From positions 1 to 16,451 of the forward strand of contig JAEDOD010000032.1 in assembly GCA_016302165.1 (NCBI GenBank): DNA of 16,451 nucleotides, written 5' to 3'. This DNA is from Sphaerochaetaceae bacterium (GTDB lineage Bacteria > Spirochaetota > Spirochaetia > Sphaerochaetales > Sphaerochaetaceae). Position numbers and translations under genes: made by a program. This document shows, piece by piece, positions 7,418 to 14,219 of the stretch (positions within the stretch are counted from its first letter, which is position 1; the number at the start of each line of letters is the position of its first letter). Below the pieces are notes generated by a model. It was not told the DNA's origin and ran no database searches. It saw nothing but the letters and a program-made list of their open reading frames with translations.

Positions 7418-7423
7418 TAATAT
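7418..7423 (+). promoter_or_regulatory. Candidate -10 element for a leaderless dusB transcript
   Basis: TAATAT at 7418-7423 matches four of six -10 bases. With usual spacing it would start transcription at about 7430, the A of the dusB ATG. No good -35 is present at the proper distance (TTTCCT at 7395-7400 is weak). The absence of any ribosome binding site before dusB fits a leaderless message. Confidence 0.4.
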
Positions 7424-7437
7424 GTAATCATGATTAC
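7424..7437. promoter_or_regulatory. Perfect 14-bp palindrome between the divergent ricT and dusB genes
   Basis: GTAATCATGATTAC equals its own reverse complement and contains the dusB start codon at its centre. It directly follows the dusB -10 candidate and lies in the spacer of the ricT promoter candidate, so one bound protein could affect both genes. No regulator gene adjoins it. Chance cannot be excluded for a single site. Confidence 0.45.
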
Positions 7438-8374
7438 TGACGACAAGCTGATTCTGGCTCCCCTTGCCGGATACACAGATAAGGCAATGAGGGAAATATG
7501 TCTTTCCATGGGTGCTGACATCGCTGTAACGGAGATGGTCAGCGCAGAAGGTCTCGCCAGAGATGGAGAAAAGACCAAGGAGCTATTGGAAAGGGCTGAA
7601 GGGGAAGAAAGGCTGGTGGTACAGCTCTTCGGAGCAGATGAGGATCCCTTCTACAGGGCAATTCCCAATCTCCTCTCCTATAGGCCCACATGGATAGATA
7701 TCAACTGTGGCTGTCCTGTACCAAAGGTAGTCAAGACAGGAGCAGGGTCTGCACTGATGAAGACTCCAGAGAAAATAGAGAAAATCGTTGAGACTCTGAA
7801 AAAGGGAACGGGTCTTCCAGTTTCAGTGAAATTCCGTCTGGGCTGGGACTCTTCATCCATCAACTACCTGGAATTTGCAGAAAAGGCCCTGAAGGGAGGA
7901 GCCTCCGCCCTTACTCTCCACGCCAGGACCAGAGCCCAGGGATACGAAGGAAAGGCGGATAGAAGCGCCTTCCTGAAGCTCTCAAAGGAGTTTGGAAAGG
8001 ACGCTGTGCTATATGCTTCGGGAGATATCTTCACTCCAGAGTCTGCTTCGGAGTGCATGGAGGAGTATGGAATGGATGGAGTGATGTTTGCCAGAGGAGC
8101 CATAGGAAATCCATTCATCTTCCGTGAAAGCAGAGCTTACATCTCCTCCTCTTCCTACACGCTGCCATCGGTGAAGGAAAGGATAGAGTGCGCCATGCAC
8201 CACTACGAAAGGATGGTCCACTACTATGGAGAAAATGCGGCATCCCATGAAATGAGAAAACATGCCATGGCCTATATCAAGGGCATTCCAGGAGCCGCAA
8301 GATGCAAGAACGCCTTGACCAAGGCCTTAAGCGAAGAAGATTACAGGGAAGCCTTCGCCCTACTGGACAATTGA
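7430..8374 (+). CDS. dusB: tRNA-dihydrouridine synthase, DusB-like
   Basis: This flavoenzyme reduces specific uridines in the tRNA D-loop to dihydrouridine using FMN and NADPH. The 314-residue protein has a TIM barrel beginning at LILAPLAGYTD (7-17). Its NCGCP motif (92-96) contains the catalytic Cys95, VKFRLGWD (133-140) contributes the FMN-binding lysine, LHARTRAQGY (163-172) the conserved His-Arg, and ASGDIF and ARGAIGNPF (221-229) the phosphate-binding part. The C-terminal helical domain is present, so the gene is complete. The ATG at 7430 is the only possible start, because TAA at 7418-7420 is in frame just upstream. No ribosome binding site fits in the nine bases between. It is divergent from ricT. 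The DusB subgroup is the best guess; other bacterial Dus groups are less likely. Confidence 0.93.
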   Translation: MITDDKLILAPLAGYTDKAMREICLSMGADIAVTEMVSAEGLARDGEKTKELLERAEGEERLVVQLFGADEDPFYRAIPNLLSYRPTWIDINCGCPVPKVVKTGAGSALMKTPEKIEKIVETLKKGTGLPVSVKFRLGWDSSSINYLEFAEKALKGGASALTLHARTRAQGYEGKADRSAFLKLSKEFGKDAVLYASGDIFTPESASECMEEYGMDGVMFARGAIGNPFIFRESRAYISSSSYTLPSVKERIECAMHHYERMVHYYGENAASHEMRKHAMAYIKGIPGAARCKNALTKALSEEDYREAFALLDN

Positions 8375-8396
8375 GGCTGAGTCCTTTGACCCAGCC
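8375..8396. terminator. Weak hairpin between convergent dusB and the small membrane protein gene
   Basis: GGCTGAGTC (8375-8383) and GACCCAGCC (8388-8396) can pair with one mismatch on the + strand, or with one G-U pair on the - strand. There is no clear T run on either side. It occupies most of the 29-base gap, so it may be a weak bidirectional terminator. Confidence 0.4.
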
Positions 8397-8403
8397 CCGC
8401 ATT

Positions 8404-8667
8404 TCAGTTTCCGAAGACAATGAAGTCCAGGAAGAATATGAATAGAAAGTAGACTCCGACGAAGACGGCACCGATCAGGAGGGCAGCCTTCAGTACTCCC
8501 CACATGAAATATCTGTATTCCTTTCCTGTGAGTTCCGGCACTTCACCCTTCTTTCCGTCGCTACTCTGAGGAGGACGATACCAGGGCATCCCCTCCACAT
8601 TCATGTTGGCGTAGCTCCTTCCGTCGTCCCCTTCAGGAAATCTATCCTTCTTTCTTCCTTTTCCCAT
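8404..8667 (-). CDS. Small membrane protein encoded at the end of the opp operon, function unknown
   Basis: The 87-residue protein has a charged cytoplasmic-looking N-terminal half containing RFPEGDDGRSYANMNVEGMP (about 9-28) followed by WYRPP. A strongly hydrophobic helix near residues 56-82, rich in Phe/Val/Leu, takes it almost to the C-terminus. No signal peptide or lipobox is seen. Its start overlaps the oppF stop: either GTG at 8670 (four-base overlap) or ATG at 8667 (TGATG) could be used, so translation is coupled to the ATPase gene. The upstream AAGAAG is a weak ribosome site, which fits coupling. Position suggests an accessory subunit or stability factor for the importer. I have a vague memory of similarly built small proteins in gut Firmicutes but cannot confirm it. 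No function is assigned. Confidence 0.72.
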   Translation of the reverse strand: MGKGRKKDRFPEGDDGRSYANMNVEGMPWYRPPQSSDGKKGEVPELTGKEYRYFMWGVLKAALLIGAVFVGVYFLFIFFLDFIVFGN

Positions 8668-9770
8668 CACTTCTTCGCCTTGGCCTCTTTATTCAAGGCC
8701 TCATTCTTCTTAGCCTCTTCACATAGGCGCTCTGCAATCCTGTTCTCCTCCTCTGTGTTGTAGAGGTGGCATGCCACAAAGTGGCCCTCCTCCACTTCCT
8801 TGAAGGCAGGCTCGGCATACTTACAGATTTCCATGCACTTTCTGCACCTGGTGTGGAATTTGCAGCCCTTTGGAGGATTTGCTGGAGATGGAATGGAGCC
8901 TTCAAGGATGATTCTGTTCATCTTGAAGTCCGGATCCGGCACAGGAATAGCAGAGAAGAGAGCTTCTGTATATGGATGGAGAGGCTTCTTAAAGAGCGCT
9001 TCGGTCTCTGCAAACTCCACCATGTTTCCAAGATACATTACACCTACAGTGTCTGAAATGTGCTCAACTACTGAAAGGTCATGGCTGATGAAGAGATATG
9101 TAAGACCGAACTCCTTCTGGAGATTCCTCAACAGGTTGATGATCTGGGCCTGGATTGATACGTCCAGAGCCGACACAGGCTCGTCGCAGAGGATAAAGTC
9201 TGGATTCAGGGCCAAAGCTCTTGCAATACAGATTCTCTGTCTCTGTCCACCGCTGAACTCATGTGGATATCTTCCCTTTGCATATTCAGGCAGACCGCAG
9301 GCCTCCATGACCCTTGTAATGTAGTCATCGAACTCCTCCGGTGGCACAATACCGTGCTCCCTTACAGCTTCACCAATGATTTCACCCACAGGAAGACGTG
9401 GAGAAAGGGAGGAATATGGATCCTGGAAGATGATCTGGATATTAGGTCTTTCCTTTCTCAGCTCCTCCTTACTGAGGGCGAAAAGGTCCTTGCCGTTGAA
9501 ATACACTTCTCCCTCTGTCTTTCCCTGAAGACGAAGAATAGTGCGTCCGATAGTAGATTTACCACATCCAGACTCCCCTACAAGGCCCATGGTGGTTCCA
9601 CGCTTGATGGTGAAGGAAACACCATCTACAGCCTTGACGTTACCTACTGTCATCTTGAAGAAGCTGCTCTTGATAGGGAAGTACTTCTTGAGATTCTTGA
9701 CCACCAGAAGATTCTCCGGATTCTTTTCAGCTCCTTCAAGCAAATCTGCCTTTTTCAATTCTTCTGCCAT
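8667..9770 (-). CDS. oppF: Oligopeptide ABC transporter ATP-binding protein OppF
   Basis: This is one of the two ATPases of the peptide importer, 367 residues. Walker A is GESGCGKST (65-73), the signature FSGGQRQR (172-179), Walker B FILCDEP (192-198) and the switch histidine is in ISHD (228-231). The C-terminal oligopeptide/dipeptide domain contains LHPYTEALFSAIP (264-276) and a cysteine set (Cys303, 309, 312, 316 and 334), which in related proteins holds an Fe-S cluster. It ends with a charged, lysine-rich tail of about 30 residues. The FSGGQRQR signature and gene order favour OppF over OppD or DppF, though substrate class cannot be read from the ATPase. GGAGGA lies about 8 bases before the ATG. 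Only one base separates it from the oppD stop. Confidence 0.94.
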   Translation of the reverse strand: MAEELKKADLLEGAEKNPENLLVVKNLKKYFPIKSSFFKMTVGNVKAVDGVSFTIKRGTTMGLVGESGCGKSTIGRTILRLQGKTEGEVYFNGKDLFALSKEELRKERPNIQIIFQDPYSSLSPRLPVGEIIGEAVREHGIVPPEEFDDYITRVMEACGLPEYAKGRYPHEFSGGQRQRICIARALALNPDFILCDEPVSALDVSIQAQIINLLRNLQKEFGLTYLFISHDLSVVEHISDTVGVMYLGNMVEFAETEALFKKPLHPYTEALFSAIPVPDPDFKMNRIILEGSIPSPANPPKGCKFHTRCRKCMEICKYAEPAFKEVEEGHFVACHLYNTEEENRIAERLCEEAKKNEALNKEAKAKK

Positions 9771-9771
9771 A

Positions 9772-10953
9772 TTAGAGTTCCTCCGGATTTACTGTCTTTG
9801 GATATTCGATGACGTTCTTCTCGTCATAGAACCTGTAGCAGGAAACTACATGGGTATCGCTGATCCTGATTGAAGGAGGATACTTTCCTGCACACATGTC
9901 GCACTGCATCTCGCAGCGGTCCCTGAAGTAGCAGTAGTTAGGCATATTCACAGGGTTTGGAACGCTGCCAGGAATGTTGTAGAGCTCCTCAACCTTCTTT
10001 CCTACAACCGGCTTGGATTTCATGAGGCCGATGGTATATGGATGGGCAGGATGATGGAAGATATCGTCAGCTGTTCCCTTTTCGATTACACGGCCGGCAT
10101 ACATTACAACTACGTAGTCTGCCATGCCTGCAACCACTCCAAGGTCATGGGTTATGAGCATAATGGAGGAACCGATCTTCTTCTTCAGATTCTCCAATAG
10201 ATCCAGGATCTGGGCTTGAATGGTTACGTCCAGGGCTGTGGTAGGTTCATCGGCTATGATCAGCTCCGGCTTACATGCCAGGGCTATGGCAATCATTACA
10301 CGCTGTCTCATACCACCGCTGAGCTCATGGGGATACATGGAGTAGACGCCTTCCTTGTTGGCGATGCCTACCATCTCCAATAGTTCAAGGGTCCTGGCCT
10401 TAACATCCTCTTCCTTCATGTCAGGATTGTGGAGCTCAATGGCTTCATCCACCTGTTCACCGATTCTGAAGACAGGGTTAAGGCTGGTCATAGGCTCCTG
10501 GAAGATCATTGAGATCTTGTTGCCTCTGATGGTCTCCATGATGGAATTTGGAGTATTGACGATGTTTAGGGCTGTTCCATCTCCCTTGTTGAAGCGGATT
10601 TCTCCTCCCACAACCTGTCCTGTCGGGCGCTGAAGAAGCTGCATAAGGGAAAGGGAGGTTACGCTCTTTCCGCATCCAGACTCACCTACCACTCCTACAG
10701 TGGAGTTCTTTGGGACCTCAAAGGAGATGCCATCTACAGCCTTTACAGTTCCTACATCAGTGAAGAAGAAGGTACATACGTTGTCGAATTCAACGACGTT
10801 GTTCTCGTCCTTCATTTTTGTGATGTAGAGCTTGCTGTCCTTATTGGCATTGGCCCTTTCAGCCTCAAGCTTCTTGGTCACCCTTCTGTTGAACTTGGTG
10901 ATCCTTCTAGACTCTTTTCCGGAAATATATGATGAATGCTTGTTCTCTGCCAT
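9772..10953 (-). CDS. oppD: Oligopeptide ABC transporter ATP-binding protein OppD
   Basis: This is the second ATPase, 393 residues. Motifs are GESGCGKS (90-97), FQEPMTSLNP with the Q-loop Gln152, the signature LSGGMRQR (211-218), Walker B LIIADEP (231-237) and ITHD (267-270). LSGGMRQR and FQEPMTSLNP are typical of OppD/DppD. The C-terminal domain has HPYTIGLMKS and cysteines 341, 347, 351, 354 and 372, an arrangement known to carry an Fe-S cluster in DppD. The N-terminus has an unusual basic extension of about 48 residues (ESRRITKFNRRVTKKLEAER). The start at 10953 is supported by AGAGGT about 6 bases upstream, while the internal Met47 has no ribosome site. It begins three bases after the oppC stop and forms a heterodimer with OppF beneath OppB/OppC. 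Confidence 0.94.
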   Translation of the reverse strand: MAENKHSSYISGKESRRITKFNRRVTKKLEAERANANKDSKLYITKMKDENNVVEFDNVCTFFFTDVGTVKAVDGISFEVPKNSTVGVVGESGCGKSVTSLSLMQLLQRPTGQVVGGEIRFNKGDGTALNIVNTPNSIMETIRGNKISMIFQEPMTSLNPVFRIGEQVDEAIELHNPDMKEEDVKARTLELLEMVGIANKEGVYSMYPHELSGGMRQRVMIAIALACKPELIIADEPTTALDVTIQAQILDLLENLKKKIGSSIMLITHDLGVVAGMADYVVVMYAGRVIEKGTADDIFHHPAHPYTIGLMKSKPVVGKKVEELYNIPGSVPNPVNMPNYCYFRDRCEMQCDMCAGKYPPSIRISDTHVVSCYRFYDEKNVIEYPKTVNPEEL

Positions 10954-10956
10954 GAC

Positions 10957-12996
10957 TTACCTCTTTCCCTTTGGATCGTATGCGTCTCTGAGACCGTCAC
11001 CGACGAAGTTGAATGCGATGACAATGAAGGAAATCAGGAATCCTACTGGAATCCAGATATATGCATAGTGGGCCATTGCAGATGCACTGGATACACTGTT
11101 GATCATGGTTCCCCAGGTGGCAAGCGGGTGCTTTACACCGAGACCAAGGAAGGAGAGTGTGGATTCTGTAAGGATGGTTCCACCGATTCCCATGGTTGCG
11201 ATGACGATAAGCTGTGGCATGACGTTAGGAATAAGATGCTTGAAGATCCTATCCTTGACCTTGATGCCTGTAGCTTCAGCGGCAATCATGAACTCCTGCT
11301 CCCTGAAGGAAAGGATCTGGCCTCTGACCATTCTGGCCACACCAGCCCAGCCCATGAGTCCCAGGGCGGCCATCATGACGAAAAGTCTTGTGTATACATC
11401 CATTCTCATGGCATCCATGATACCTCCCAGGATAATCATGATAGGCATGGAAGGAAGACAGTAGAATACGTCTACAGTTCTCATGACCAGGTTATCGACC
11501 CAACCGCCGTAGTATCCAGCAAGACCACCAAGGATGATGCCGATGAAAAGCTCTATGAATACAACTACGAAGCCAACCATGAGGGATACTCTTCCGCCAT
11601 ACATGATACGGGCGAATACGTCAAAGCCGTCGCCATCTGTTCCCAGAATATGGGTAAGGGATGGAGAAGCGAATCTGTCGATGACGTAGGTCACCTGATT
11701 TGCCCAGAGCTCATAGTTTCTGTCTGTCTGCTTTACCCTAACCTCGCTGTCATCATCGTAGAGAAGCTTTCCTTCCTCGTCATAGGCATACTGGCCGTCA
11801 GCACTCTGCTGAGGAAGACGGGTGACGAACTTGTATTCAAGCTTGTTCTGGCTCTTCATCTCCTCGATGGCTTCCCTGATGTGGACCTTGGCTTCATATT
11901 CGATGGTGTCATCACCATTGGAACGTCTGATGACGAAGTTGGAGAATTCACCGAATTCCTTTCCGCTCTCGTCGAAGATGGTAAGGACCTCGCCGTTATC
12001 TACGATAGTGAAGGATCTGCCGTCTGCTGTGAAGCGACCTGTGGTGAAGGCTGCAAGAAGGGCATTGTTCCTGAATTCATCGGTGACCTTGAAGCTGCTG
12101 TCGTAAAGGTCGATGACGAATGTAGTGAAGACCTTGGCAAGCTTTGCTTCTCCAATGGAGTATACCTTATTGGATACGCCGTCAGATATTATTACATATT
12201 CCTGGCCGTCAAAGGAGAAGATTTCTCCAGGAGCAGCCTTCTCGGCTTCTTCCTCAAAAGCTTCAGAAAGGGATGCTCCCTCATAGATGAAGCCTTCAAG
12301 CTCAGCAGAGATGATGTAGTTCTTTCCAGTTCCTCTTCTGTAGCTGTAGTCCACTCCATTCAGCACAAAGGTTCCTTTGTTTCCCTTGAGGGCAGCCACC
12401 TTCTTCTCGAATTCCGCTCCCAGATCCTCGCCGCTATATTTCACACTTCTGGTGATGGCGTCGTAGGTGGCTACGTCAGCCACATTCTTTCCAAAGGAGG
12501 CCACAGTCTTTGAGGCCCTCTGGCTAAGGGCCACCACATCATCGGCAAGCATGTCGATCTGATAGATGTTTCCGTCCTCGGCCACCTTGAAGGTTCTCTG
12601 GGTGCCGGAAGAAAGCATTTCCTTTATATACGTGGTCATGTAGCTGTTGGTATTTGTATCAACGGCAATGGAGGAATCCACAGTGTAGCCTGTGTATGAG
12701 GTGCTTTCTGTAGCTACACCAAACTTTACGTTGATGGAGTCATACTTGTAGAAGGTCTGCTTCTGGCCATATGGATAGAGAAGAGGCCCGATGAAACAGA
12801 AGACGAAAAGGAAGATGATGACAGCTGCTCCGAAGACAGCAAGTCTATTTCTGATGAACCTTTTGAAGACCTGCATGGATGGAGAAAGGACCTTTACTCT
12901 CGCCACATCGTCCAGAGCCATCTCATTTCTATTGTTAGTTGTCCTCTTTTCAGCCTTTTTCTTTTTCAAGACTTCGTTGAGATTATATGATGCCAT
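10957..12996 (-). CDS. oppC: Oligopeptide ABC transporter permease OppC with a very large extracytoplasmic insertion
   Basis: The 679-residue protein keeps both ends of a normal OppC. There is a cytoplasmic N-terminus, a first helix at about 52-72, and from residue 449 the family block HILGTDGDGFDVFARIMYGG, five more helices, and the ATPase-contacting loop AAEATGIKVKDRIFKHLIP (572-590). It ends in GDGLRDAYDPKGKR, the usual OppC tail. Typical OppC has about 300 residues, with about 40 between the first helix and the LGTD block. Here about 375 residues lie between them. This segment is acidic, rich in short beta-type stretches, lacks membrane helices and cysteines, and contains degenerate repeats. 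Topology places it outside the cytoplasmic membrane, facing OppA. GAGGAGG about 8 bases upstream fixes the start. The reading frame is intact, so this is not an assembly fusion of two genes. Confidence 0.92.
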   Translation of the reverse strand: MASYNLNEVLKKKKAEKRTTNNRNEMALDDVARVKVLSPSMQVFKRFIRNRLAVFGAAVIIFLFVFCFIGPLLYPYGQKQTFYKYDSINVKFGVATESTSYTGYTVDSSIAVDTNTNSYMTTYIKEMLSSGTQRTFKVAEDGNIYQIDMLADDVVALSQRASKTVASFGKNVADVATYDAITRSVKYSGEDLGAEFEKKVAALKGNKGTFVLNGVDYSYRRGTGKNYIISAELEGFIYEGASLSEAFEEEAEKAAPGEIFSFDGQEYVIISDGVSNKVYSIGEAKLAKVFTTFVIDLYDSSFKVTDEFRNNALLAAFTTGRFTADGRSFTIVDNGEVLTIFDESGKEFGEFSNFVIRRSNGDDTIEYEAKVHIREAIEEMKSQNKLEYKFVTRLPQQSADGQYAYDEEGKLLYDDDSEVRVKQTDRNYELWANQVTYVIDRFASPSLTHILGTDGDGFDVFARIMYGGRVSLMVGFVVVFIELFIGIILGGLAGYYGGWVDNLVMRTVDVFYCLPSMPIMIILGGIMDAMRMDVYTRLFVMMAALGLMGWAGVARMVRGQILSFREQEFMIAAEATGIKVKDRIFKHLIPNVMPQLIVIATMGIGGTILTESTLSFLGLGVKHPLATWGTMINSVSSASAMAHYAYIWIPVGFLISFIVIAFNFVGDGLRDAYDPKGKR
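11851..12606 (-). repeat. Degenerate protein repeats within the OppC extracytoplasmic insert
   Basis: Units begin near OppC residues 131, 207, 257 and 320. Each opens with a short pattern of Phe, then Asn/Asp-Gly, then an aromatic residue and Ile/Val (FKVAEDGNIYQI, FVLNGVDYSY, FSFDGQEYVII, FTADGRSFTIV). The third and fourth units, about 63 residues each and directly adjacent, also share a second half (FTTFVID and FSNFVIR). Similarity is low and was judged by eye, so the exact number and borders are uncertain. Confidence 0.5.
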
Positions 12997-13009
12997 TTCC
13001 AGTTCCTCC

Positions 13010-13999
13010 TCAACCCAGTCTTACCCTTGGGTCAACCACAGCATAGAGAAGGTCTGAAATAAGGTTGCCCAAAAGTGTCATGATGGAAATGAATGTCAGG
13101 TAGAACATTACGAATGGAATATCTCCCTGCACCATTGAATTGTATGAGGCAAAGCCGATTCCTCTGATGGAGAACAGTGTCTCTGTAATGAGGGCTCCTG
13201 AAAAAAGTGATGGAAGAGATCCACCGAGAGTTGTCACAAGAGGAATGAGGGTATTGCGGAAGGCATGCTTGCTGATGACCTTCTTCTCAGGAACACCCTT
13301 TGCCCTGGCTGTACGGATATAGTCTGAGTTCAGGACCTCAAGCATATTGGTCCTGGTGTATCTCATGAGGCCTCCGATACTGATGATACTGATTGTAAGG
13401 CCAGGAAGGATGAAGTGCTTTGCCACATCCAGGAACTTTCCCCACTGTGAAAGATCTGCATAATCCCTTCCCTGCATACCGGAAAGGTCAAGCCAGCCCA
13501 GCTTTATGGAGAATATGTACTTGAGAAGGGTTGCAAGGAAGAAGGTCGGCAGCGATATGGATATCATTGCAAAAACAGTAGTGAAGTAGTCTGCGAAGGA
13601 ATACTGTTTCTTTGCCGCCATGATTCCCAGAGGAATAGCCACAACTATTTCCACCACAAGGGAAATGAGAGAGAGGATGAAGCTGTACCATACTGTATTG
13701 TGGAACTGCTCTGTAACAGGGATCGTCCAGGTCCAGCTGTCTCCCCAATTGCCTGTTATGGCTGTCTTGAGCCATACGAAATATCCTTTAAGAATACCTT
13801 TATCCATTCCATATTGGGCATTGAGGTCGTTGAGCCACTCTGTATAGCTCTTTCCTGCTCCCGGACGGGAAGCAAGTTCCCTTGCCTTTGTCTCCAGGTA
13901 ATTACCTGGCATATTGTACATAAGTGAATAGACAATAAGCATTACAAAAAACAATATGACTACGCTGTATAACAGACGCTTCACAGTATATTTAAGCAC
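13010..13999 (-). CDS. oppB: Oligopeptide ABC transporter permease OppB
   Basis: The 329-residue permease has a first helix near 9-28, a periplasmic stretch, and helices near 102-125, 138-160, 198-213, 250-275 and 297-318. The ATPase-contacting loop is ARAKGVPEKKVISKHAFRN (231-249), and the ending YAVVDPRVRLG is diagnostic of OppB/DppB. I place the start at the GTG at 13999. It gives the typical beginning MLKYTVKRLL, and AGGAGG lies 11 bases upstream (14016-14011). A further GTG at 14035 would add 12 residues but has no ribosome site before it, and it would put the AGGAGG inside the gene. It sits 13 bases before oppC. The length is normal, in contrast to OppC. It lies 220 bases after oppA, across a terminator, so it probably has its own promoter. 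Confidence 0.93.
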   Translation of the reverse strand: MLKYTVKRLLYSVVILFFVMLIVYSLMYNMPGNYLETKARELASRPGAGKSYTEWLNDLNAQYGMDKGILKGYFVWLKTAITGNWGDSWTWTIPVTEQFHNTVWYSFILSLISLVVEIVVAIPLGIMAAKKQYSFADYFTTVFAMISISLPTFFLATLLKYIFSIKLGWLDLSGMQGRDYADLSQWGKFLDVAKHFILPGLTISIISIGGLMRYTRTNMLEVLNSDYIRTARAKGVPEKKVISKHAFRNTLIPLVTTLGGSLPSLFSGALITETLFSIRGIGFASYNSMVQGDIPFVMFYLTFISIMTLLGNLISDLLYAVVDPRVRLG

Positions 14000-14046
14000 C
14001 GCCGATATGTCCTCCTGTTCCTTTTTTCTGCACACAAAACCGTTGC

Positions 14047-14073
14047 CCGGATTCCGGTCAAAGGGTGTACACC
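14047..14073 (-). promoter_or_regulatory. Two palindromes in the oppB leader
   Basis: CCGGATTCCGG (14047-14057, one central base) and the perfect GGTGTACACC (14064-14073) lie six bases apart between the candidate promoter and the AGGAGG site of oppB. They may be operator half-sites or small leader hairpins. A second, weaker promoter-like pair, TTGACC (14104-14099) with TAGTCT (14081-14076), ends just ahead of them, so a bound repressor would cover its start point. Confidence 0.4.
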
Positions 14074-14108
14074 TTAGACTAGCTTAAAAAAATGGTATGG
14101 TCAAATGG

Positions 14109-14136
14109 AAGATAGGGGAAAAGCGGATTTTTTCAA
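14109..14136 (-). promoter_or_regulatory. Candidate promoter of oppB-oppC-oppD-oppF-small membrane protein
   Basis: On the - strand, TTGAAA (14136-14131, five of six -35 bases) and TATCTT (14114-14109, four of six -10 bases) are 16 bases apart. They lie downstream of the oppA terminator and about 110 bases before oppB. It would allow oppBCDF transcription independent of oppA. Confidence 0.5.
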
Positions 14137-14166
14137 ATAAAACAATTCATTTTGATACAAAGAAAT

Positions 14167-14200
14167 ATAAAAAGGGCCTCCCCTTTTTGGAGGAAGCCCT
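14167..14200 (-). terminator. Rho-independent terminator after oppA
   Basis: On the - strand an 11-bp stem (AGGGCTTCCTC at 14200-14190 with GGGGAGGCCCT at 14183-14173, two G-U pairs) encloses a six-base CAAAAA loop and is followed by TTTT. It begins 20 bases after the oppA stop and lies inside the opp cluster. Between it and the oppB start I see the candidate promoters and palindromes listed here, and no gene. Confidence 0.88.
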
Positions 14201-14219
14201 GGAGTTTTCTGGGAAAAAC

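Larger units (their letters stand above)
7417..7446 (-). promoter_or_regulatory. Candidate ricT promoter, inside the 5' end of dusB
   Basis: On the - strand, TTGTCG (7446-7441) and TATTAG (7422-7417) are separated by 18 bases, and each matches four of six consensus positions. Transcription would begin near 7410, just ahead of the AGAAGGA site used for the GTG start at 7391. The spacer contains the palindrome at 7424-7437. Confidence 0.4.

Noticed and set aside
9261..9812. A 183-codon + strand open frame spanning oppF and the oppD junction
   Set aside because: It crosses two real genes that carry all the ABC ATPase motifs, and its product has no recognisable feature.
10936..12513. A 525-codon open frame on the + strand, antisense to oppC
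   Set aside because: The - strand oppC frame has unmistakable permease motifs, a ribosome site and tight operon spacing. The + frame gives a His/Asp/Cys-rich product without recognisable domains and only reflects codon bias of the other strand.
14000..14035. Twelve extra residues at the OppB start from a GTG at 14035
   Set aside because: The AGGAGG at 14011-14016 would fall inside the gene, and the shorter protein begins as OppB normally does.
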